Source of the DNA: Typhlomys cinereus | Lineage: Eukaryota > Chordata > Mammalia > Rodentia > Platacanthomyidae | Reading direction: 5' to 3' | DNA length: 64,000 nt | Assembly (NCBI GenBank): GCA_023101885.1 | Contig: JALPQD010000405.1 | Coordinates: forward strand, 1,700,722-1,764,721 | In this document: positions 47,701 through 57,400 of the stretch, one piece after another | Position numbering within the stretch: the first letter of the stretch is position 1 | Layout of the letters: each line of letters begins with the position of its first letter | Notes under the pieces: generated by a model | What the model was told of the DNA's origin: nothing | The model's database searches: none | The model's input: the letters and a program-made list of their open reading frames with translations, nothing else | Program-made: the position numbers and the translations under genes

Positions 47701-50700
47701 TTCAAAAACTTTGTTCCTTATGATCATAATACTGTTTTCACTCAGCAATTGATATTTTAGGTGACATTTTTGTTTTCAGGTTTCTAGTCTGCTTTAAAAC
47801 TTAGTTTTATTTGTTTCGGCAAATTAAATTTTAAAACTTGGGAAAAAAATCATTCCTACTTAAAAAGAGTAGAGGGTAGTCAATGGATAATCTTTTTGAT
47901 TTGTTCTGATTTTGAGTGAAAATGCTGTTCTTAACATTCATATACAGGTTTTCTGGTAAGCAGTTCAGTTCTCCAGGAGTGAAATTGCTGTATCATGTAA
48001 AAACCATTCAACTTTATGGGGGGAGGCCTGGGATTTCAAATAATTCTCTTAATTCAATGAATTATCATTTCATTACAAGCTAATTTTATATTGCATATAA
48101 TCTTTGTTGCTTGAATATAAGTTGCAAAAAACAAAACTCCAAGCTTCCTATTTTCTAAAATGTTGAGAAGGCATTCCTCAACAGCATTTCTCATAATACT
48201 CTTTGTAGCTTGATGGTAACTCTTAACTTACCATCCATTGCTAAAGCCATTTCATGATGGGCCAGGTAGATCGCCATCTTGTATTGTGAAAATCCTCAAA
48301 ACAGCCTAAAATTAAGAACAAAAAATTCCAGATTATTAAAGATTTTGGAAGCATGTCCTGTTCAATTTGGAGTTCCCAACATTTAACAAGATGTATGGTA
48401 ACTGAGTAGGTACTCTATGAATGTTTGGGAGACAGTCGAACTCTAATTGGAAGCAGTTGCTCTTCTGAAACTGAGCATGGATTTTAATTACTTGGGTACC
48501 TACAGTGTGCCAGCTACACTGTTTTGTGCTGGGGATGTAGCATGGAACAAAGACCTGTCCTTGTATGTTTAAATTTTTATCAAATAACCAAGCCAAGAAA
48601 AAAAATATAGCATATAGAGTATAACTAGTGCTATGGAGAAAAATAAAGTGTGGAGAAAAGGATGGAGAAAGTATGCTATTTATGGTCACTGACCTCTTCA
48701 GTAGGGTGAGATTTGAGTAGAGTTCCAAGGGAAAAAGAGACAGTGAACTAACTTTGAATTTGAGGGATGAACAGACCTGTGTGGCTCGGTGAAAAGCTGG
48801 ACATGGCAATATGTGTGTAATTTCAGCTTGGGAGACTTGAGACAGGAGAATTGTGAGCTTGGTAGTGTAGGAGGTTCTGTTTCACAAAGTCAAGTACTAG
48901 AAATGCTGTGTAGTGCTAGAATGTGCTTGTTAAGCGTATACAGCCCTGGGCTTGACACTTGGCACGACAGGAGATGAGCGGAATAAAGGAATTGCCATAT
49001 AACTTAAAATGAGTAGTAAAAGAATGAAGCTAGCTCCTGTTTCACACTAAAATAATTCAGAACGGGTCAGAAATGTAACCCTGAAAGTTAAGCCATCAAA
49101 AGCATATATATGCTACAAGAACTTAGAAATTAAATAAAGACAACCCATATTTTTGTGTTTGTATGTATATATGTGCTCTTATTTTTTCTTATTTTTCTAA
49201 TTTTACAAGCATGTCAAATACTTGTTTCTGCTTCCCTCCATGTTCTCATTTATTTACATATTTTTTATATATTTATTGTGTGTGTGTGTCTGTGTCTGTG
49301 TAGAAAAGGACATTTTTTGTGCCTCCATAGGCCCAAGATTGACTTCTTGGAATCATCCTGGATTGTTCTATCTCCTTCTTGCCTTGTTCTGAGGTTTTCC
49401 ATGCTCTACTTTCCAGGATCAGAAATACAGCCCACTGCCATTTCCATTTCCTCCTGGCATTTTTATATGGGATCTGGGATATCTGTTCGTATTATTTCAC
49501 TCTGTCTGGCCTGGAACTATCTGTATAGACCAGGTTAACCTTGAACTTATGCGGTTTCTTTTGCCTCTACATTCAGAGAGCTGGGATTACAAGCTTTTGT
49601 CACCACATCTTGTTCAACTCAGAGTTCTTAAAAAAGAAACAGTTTGAATAAATTGTACAAGAAGCTAAAGGAAAAGCATTAAAGAAATAACATGCAAGCA
49701 TATAAAAAGATGCTCCTCATTTGTTTTTAGGAAAATGCAAAATAAACCACAAGGATACACTATTATACCCACCAAGAATGGATAAAATTCAGAAGACTGA
49801 AAAGATTTTAGAAAAGTATTAACAAGGAGGTAAAACATCTAGAATGCTTGCACATGGATGGTGGCAATGTAAGATGTAACTTGTATTATTTTTGATTTTA
49901 GTAATTCCACTCTGAGGACAGCCTCCTGTGGGCCAGGTCTCCGTGTGCTCACAGTGCGGATGGCTCCTAGGGCCGGGCTCCGTGTGCTCACACCAAGAAC
50001 CTAGTCTCAAGAAGATGGACAAAACTGCTGTTCTTCAGCTTTATCATGTGTTTTTAATCATGTTTCACTGGGAACTCAATCATAATTATCTACATCCTAA
50101 ATGTGTTTTCCTTTATTGCTTACATATTATTTTATATTGTCCAATTTAAAAAATTAAGACATAAAGGCAGGAGGTGGACATGCTAAGGAAATGTTCAGGA
50201 GAAGCAGGAGGGAGAAAAGGAGTAGTTATGATCAAAATGCATTGTCTGCATGTATGAGATTGTAAAAGAGTAAAAATAAAAGAAAAATTAATAATAAATT
50301 CCACTCTGAGATGTTTAACAGAAAAATTGAAAATGTGTCCCCCAAAGATTTGTACACATACAAATGTTCATAGCAGAATTATGCATGATGGTTCCTAAGT
50401 AGAAGTAACTTTAATGTTCATCAGTAGTAATGAATGAATAAACAGAGTCATATAGTCCAGTTAAAAAGAATTAGCTGTTCATATGTTCAACTACTTCAAT
50501 ACACTTTTGAAATATGCTCAGTGAAAGGGTGACACAAAAAAGTATTTACTGTATGATTGCATGATGTTCTGGAACATGATATGTTAAATTTTTGTGGCAG
50601 AAGTATTATAAATTGTAAGCTAACTTGGGCTTCATAGAGACACATCTCTAAAATAAAGGACTTCCAGAATAAGAACTGCCTTCTTGTGACTGTGTGATAA

Positions 50701-53700
50701 AAGTGAGCGTACAAAGGAAAGACTCTATTTCACAGAGAAGAGAAGCATCAAGCATCATGAAAAGACAAAAGGCCAACTGAAAATTTCAGACATGCAGAGA
50801 AAATAGGACACAACCTAGGGACTGACTGTGGGGGTAGGAGGGTCTTGAAGCCACACCCACAGGTTTACTCCATTTGGGCCACTTTGTTTCCTGTTACTAG
50901 TGGTACAGTAGTTGGCTTTCGTTGATTTTAATTGTATTTTTTTCATATAGTTTGATTTGTGTTGCTGCTACTTCAGTTGTTCGTTTGTCTGACTGGTCCT
51001 GGAGATTAAACCCCTAAGAGAAGGTTGTTCATTACGAAAACCCCTGGGTAAAACCAGAAGGGATATCCGTACCAACAGATGCACAAATTGCAACTTAGAA
51101 GTACAAGAAACATGAAAAGGCAGCATGACTGTCAAGACTCTTAACCACATCTAGAACACAGAGATAGTTGAAATGCTGGACAAATAAATCATAAACCTGG
51201 TTTAGAGAGTGACCAGGTTGGGAGATGCTCAGTTGTTAAATAAAGCACTTGCCTCAGAAGCAAAAGGATTTGAGTTCCCAGCCAGAAGGCAGAGCAATTC
51301 ACAGTGGTTCCTGACAGCACCCTTGGGCCTCCACAGTCCCAAACAGTGCCCATTCTCCACACTCAAAAAACAAACAAACAAACAAAAACCAACAGTGATA
51401 GAAGGATCTCAAAAAGCAATCAGTCAAATGAATGACCTTGGAAAGAAAAATCCGGAGGCCAGTGAAGTGGCTTGGTGAGTAAAGGTGCCTGTGGCAAACC
51501 TGGTGACTCTAGTCCCCAGAATCCACATGCTGGGAGGAAAACCAACTTCTGAAAGGTCTTTTAAGAGGAAGACTTTAACACAAGACCTGTAACTTCAAAA
51601 GCATTTTTAAGACAGGTATTAGGAAGAATCAATCTCTGAAAGTGCAGGAAAGAATAGTACAGATCAACAAATGGGATTGCAAGAAACTAAAGGCTTCTGC
51701 ACAATCAAGGAAATAATGGCTTGAGTAAAGAGACAGCACGAAGGAGAAATTGTTAACAACTCATCTGATTAACCAGAAAATACACAAAGTCAAAAAATGA
51801 AAACACTGCACTAGAAAGTAACTTAGTCAATAAAGGGGACAGTGAATTAGACATTTCTGTTCAACATCCTTGACCACTGGGAATGCATATGAAAACTACA
51901 TTGAGATTGCATCTTACCCCAGGCAGATTTGCTGTAGACAGGACACAAACAACAGATGCTGGTGGGGATGGGGGGGAGGGGAAAAGAACCTTATGCACTG
52001 TTGGTGGGAATATAAATTAGTCAACATACTGTGCAAATCAGCGTCAAAGTTCTTCAAAAAAGTGAAAATAGAGCTAGATATAATTTTGCTATACTACTCC
52101 TGGTTATTGACCTAAGGAATCAAAGTCAACATACAATAGAAATACTTGAATACCTACGTTTACCTCAATCTCAATAGTATTCATAAGAGCCAAGTTGTAC
52201 AGTTAGCTTATGTGCCTGTCTGTGGATGAATGGATAAGGAAAATGATATACGTAGTATGAAACCCATGGTTTTGTGTAGTGAATTTGTACCGATTTTAAA
52301 AATGTGTATTTAGAAAAGTTGAATACATGAAATCAGATGTGGATCTATATTTAGAGAAGGTGACCTAAGTAGTTTGAGTAGAAAGACATGATTGAAGTCT
52401 ATTCCCAACACATGTATGGAAATGTGATCATGCAAACCATTATTCTATATAATATATATGTTAATTTAAAAATCTTTCTAGTGTGATGGCACTGCCCACA
52501 CAATGGTTAAATTATACTGATTATTAAACTAGTATATTAGTCTCATTGAATCTGATCCTTAAAATGGGTATACTCCACTATATATTTTATTTTTCTTTTA
52601 GTGCTGGAATTAAGTCTAGGTCCTTACTAAATAGGCACTGAACTACTAAAGACCATCTTCAGTGAGTGAAGTTTATTTTTGTTTTATAAATTTATTATTT
52701 TTTGCTAGTTCCAATGTTTTATTTATGTCTGTACATATTTGTATGTAGTGCAGATGCACATGTGCTACACTCTGCAGGGTCTGAGAGTGTTTGAGGCAGG
52801 GTCTCTTCCCAGCTGTCAGTCTGGCTGGCTCATGAGCCGCTGGATTTTCCTGATCCATCTTTGGATTTCCCATGACAGATGTGGGCATCAGCTGGCTGGG
52901 CTCCCACATGGCTTCATATGAAAGAACTCAGCAAGCGTTCTTACCTCAGACCCATCTCCCCAGTCCGTATTAATCTTTTTTGTTATTTTACCTGTGTGGT
53001 TTTTTGGGTTTTAATTTTTTTTTTTTTTCAATCCTTAGTTTAAGCTTTGAAGAAGGCCATCCGTCACAGCCTGAACCAGATATCCTTCAGAGACAGCCAT
53101 TTGTACCCTCTCATCAGCTTTCTGGATACAACAGCACTCCTCAGTCATCTGGTAATAATTCTTCTGTGATGTGCATTGATATTCAGTACATTGAGAAAAT
53201 AATAAGAAAAATCAGTTTTCACATTGTGGTTTATGAACACAGTACATTTGGACATAGCTATAGCATGGGAAGTGTTAAAATGAAAATGACATTAAAGAGT
53301 TTGGTTTTTACTAACAGTATGTAATTAATAAGTCAACACAACTTTCTTGTATCTTTAGAGATAGTAAATACAGCTAGTCAACTTAGTATGTGTTTGCTAT
53401 AACTAAACGAAAGTCTAGGGTTATAAAATTTGTTTTCTAAAAATGGGATCAGAAGTGGAATTTTATCTAAGTCTGCATTTTACTAGGTGTTTTCTCTTCT
53501 GCCCTAGGTCTTTCAGGAGTGTTTGATGCTAGTGGGAGCAGTGCTAGCGCTGATACTAAGGCGTCTTCCGTGGTGAATTTCCCCTCTGTGGAGGCCCGAA
53601 GTGCTCAGGCTGCATCTTCTTCGGGAACTACCCTTTTACCACAATTCAGGGCTCCGTCCTGGCAGACAGGTGAATCTTTATTTTTAAAATTTTTGAGTCC

Positions 53701-54431
53701 TTTAAAAATACTGATTTAAAAATACACTTTTATAGCCTTCTGGTTCTGGCAGTGCAGCTGTGAGTGAAGTTAATTATCCATACTCCATGCCATTAACATC
53801 TGGAATTTTTTACAGTTTTAAGGTGGGTAAAATTTAAGAAATGTTACTGAAGGATTTCAGTTTTTATTGTTGGAGGTTTTTTTTGGGGGTGGGGTCCTGT
53901 TTGTTTTGTTTTTTCTTGTGATAGACTTCAGTAGTAGTTTGCACTAGCTTTGAGCTCACCCTTCTCCCTGGGATTACTAACAGGCAGCCGCATGCCCAGC
54001 CTACAAATTCCTTTGTAGCATTCTGATGAAAGCTAACAATTCACATTGTATGCTTGATTATTATTAAAGAAACTCAGATGTAGAGTTTATTTGTCACATA
54101 TAATAGCTACGTACCTATTTGACAGGAACAAATTAAATTTTGTTTTAATGATTTCAGGCTTTCTAGCTTGGTACAATAAAAAATTACATTGGGGGTCTGG
54201 AGAGATGGCTTAGTGATTAAGACTCTATCACAAGTAGTAGGTCCTGAGTTCAGATCCCAGGTCCCACATAAAAACGCCAGGCAGAAACAGTAGCAGCTTG
54301 CACTACCAGCGGTGGTGGGAAGAGCCTGGAAAATTCTAGAATGAAGCATAAAAAAGGTAGAAGCAATCCAGGATGATTCTGAAGTCACCCTTGGACCCTT
54401 GGTCCTCCACCAGGTCACACAGTACCTTCTG

Positions 54432-54473
<42 letters not shown>

Positions 54474-57400
54474 GCACTAAACAAAATTAAAGAAAATTCA
54501 AAAAAATGTTGGAATTTATGACATTATTACTGCTATGCAAGGTTAATTGAACAGATTTAAATCTGTAAAAGCAGCAGAAAGCTTTAAAATAACATTTGAG
54601 GTAATACTTTTTGTGAAATGTGAAACTAATATTCTTTGTCCTGAACTGATGTAGAAGTGATGGCTTGACGGTGGCTCCGGAGGTAAAAACACGAAAGTCT
54701 CACTACCTGAGTTCAGATCTCCAGAGTTCAAAGTCAGGGGTGTCTGTAATCCTAGCATCCTACCAGAAGGTGGGAAGCAGACACAGGGGAGTCCCATGAA
54801 ACTCCGACTACTTCTGGAGGATGCAGTGCAGCAGCAAACAGACCGTGCTTCAAATATGGTGAAGGGAAAGACCAATCCCTAAGGTTGTCCTGACCGCCAC
54901 ATGTGCCATATGACACGTGCCTTCATGTGTAACATGTACACACATCACACACAACAAATATCACACAAAAAATAATAAAATTTTTAGCTGACTTTTTAAT
55001 TAAATCTGTAGAATTAAAAAATTCATGGAGGATTTGTGGATGGGTCCACTTTCAGATTTCAGTTTTTAAAAATTTCCATTTGCCATTTGCATTTGGTTAA
55101 ATAATTGAAATGCATTTAGAGGACCTTGACATTTTAGTTAGTGAAATAAAAGTTGTTTTATTTTTTTTTCCAGAGCCTCATTGATTGAGTCTCATTACCC
55201 ATTACTGCATGAAATCCTGAGCCCAAGAAACTCACAGTTCTTAATTGCTGCCGCCGTTACAGTGGTCAGAACCTGGGGCAGGCGCAGAGAGCCAGGTCCA
55301 GCGCTGCACCTCGGCTGCCTGCCAGTGTTCGTCTGTCTGTTCTCCCAGAGCACTTGCCTCAGGAATGGTCTCAGCACAGTGGGCAGAGCCAGTTGCGCTG
55401 TCATGACAATCCACAGCCACCCCGAGAGGCCAGCCTTGATCTGGAGAACCTCTCTTGGGGTTACCTGTACACCTGCTTCCCAGGTGTCATATGTTAAACT
55501 TGACCTGAACTCTTATTTTTTTGCATCAGAAGGCACTGTGTGTCCCTGTGGAGGACTAAGGGTGATTTTGGGAATCATCCTGGACTGTTTCTACCTCCTT
55601 TTTGGTTCCCTCTGAGATTTCCCAGGCTCCACCCACCATGGGCAGAAAGTACAGGCCTTTGTGGTTTCCACCTGGCATTTTACGTGGGACCTGGGATCTG
55701 AACTCAGGACCTTCTGCTTGTGAGGCAGAATTTTGATCCTTGAGTCATCTCAAGGATCCAGCGCAACAGCCTCTTGACAGTATGATATTGATTTATATTA
55801 GCTTTTCAGAATCATGTATCTTGTTGGAAAATTCTTAGGAATTCAGTATGTAAAATGTAAGACTTAAAGTGAAATGTATTTTGGGAAACAAACAAACAAA
55901 CAAACAAAAAAGATCCTTATAGTGTTAACCTTGCTGTTATTTTTAGATTTATTTAGGTTAGACAAAGCAATTTAGTGTTGGTTTCTGTTTTTTATTTTTA
56001 GTGTTTCATACAATTTACTCTTACTTTGTGTTAGGCATTCAGGGCAAATTAAACACTAGCAATTCTGCAATTTTTTGCTGGTTTCTATTTTTAATATGGC
56101 CTTGTCCAACTATGTTTTTTCACTTATAAATTCCTGCTGCTTTCTTGAAGTTAAGAAAGCAAGCTAATTTGAAACATAATTTTAAAAATTTATATATTGA
56201 TCTAATTTATTTGTTTTTTCAGCCTGTGAACATTCTTGTAGGTTTAATGTTTTTTATCATTAACTGTGGAAACATGTTTGTGCTATAATTGCTTAAAGAT
56301 CTTTGTCCGTTTTCTTCATAGGCATGCATTCCTCAGCTGCCACTGAGCTGTTTGTTACCGGACCGTTGCCAACCACTGGGACGCTTCCACCCTCTGCCCT
56401 CTCTGCTTATCAACACCCTGCCACCTTTAGCAATAGAAACTTTGCTACCACCTCACCTTTGGTGCTTCAGGATTCAACTTTTCACACTACAGCAAATGGA
56501 ATTTTAAATCCTCATGACCCGTTGCTACAAATTAAGACTTCCCAGGGTACTGTTCCAACTGCTTTGGCATTTGAGCACCTAGGCAGTTCTGCATTAAGTA
56601 ACAGCATACCACCTCAGTCTTCAACATACCGCTCAGCTCAAGAATCGGCACCCCATCTTTTACAACCTCAATTTAGTTTGTTGCCTTCATCACTTGGGGG
56701 AGCCCAGCAAACTCCTCAAGCCTACAATTCAACTCTCTTTTCTAGTTCTCCTGCTTCCATTGAACGGGCTCTTCTTCGAGAATGTAGTGTTATTAAACAC
56801 CATCAGCGGCCTTCAGGTACCCAGTCTATTCAGGCACAACTGACTGGTTCACAGCATTCCTCACATAATTATCTGTCAAGTGCAAGTGTAGGTAATTTTC
56901 AGGAAACACCCAGGCAGTCATCTTTGACCTGTAGCCCAGCTGGAGAGTCTACTCAGGTGAGCAATGGAGGACTGCAACAGAAGCCCCCACAGGTCTCAGG
57001 GGAACTTGCTCAATCTTACTCTTCTGTGATTCCATCATCAGGGTATCCTTCTTCGATAAAAGTAGACAGCTGCTCTATACAACAACCTCTAGCATCAACT
57101 AAGATTCCGAAGCCTCAGAGTATAATTCCTCCTGTGCAAACACTAAACTATTCAAAACCTTTACATAACCAGAGTTCTGTGGTATCAGGTCAAGCACAAA
57201 TTTATTCTACCGCACAGCTACCAAGCCTTCTGTCCGTCAGTCAGTCCCAAAACTATGGTGTAGTACAGCCTCACAATGCGCCGTCTATTGTTCACTCACA
57301 GGTGTATAGGTCCAGCAGGGTTGAGAAATTGCCGTCCTTGTATAAAACATTGACTTTTTCTGGGTCATCTCAGCCAGTAACTTCTGAAAATCAGACACTT

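Larger units (their letters stand above)
49010..49910 (+). repeat. L1 ORF2 fragments split by SINEs
   Basis: 49010-49145 (AGAATGAAGCTAGCTCCTG, AAGTTAAGCCATCAAAAGC) and 49640-49910 (AAAAAGATGCTCCTCATTTG, GGAAAATGCAAAATAAACCACAAGG) follow L1 ORF2 order. The gap holds a DIP-like SINE and a B1. Confidence 0.75.

Noticed and set aside
53152..53324. Continuation of the open frame after QSER1 exon 2
   Set aside because: Follows a GTAATA donor; the next exon continues in phase from 53508, so this is intron read-through.
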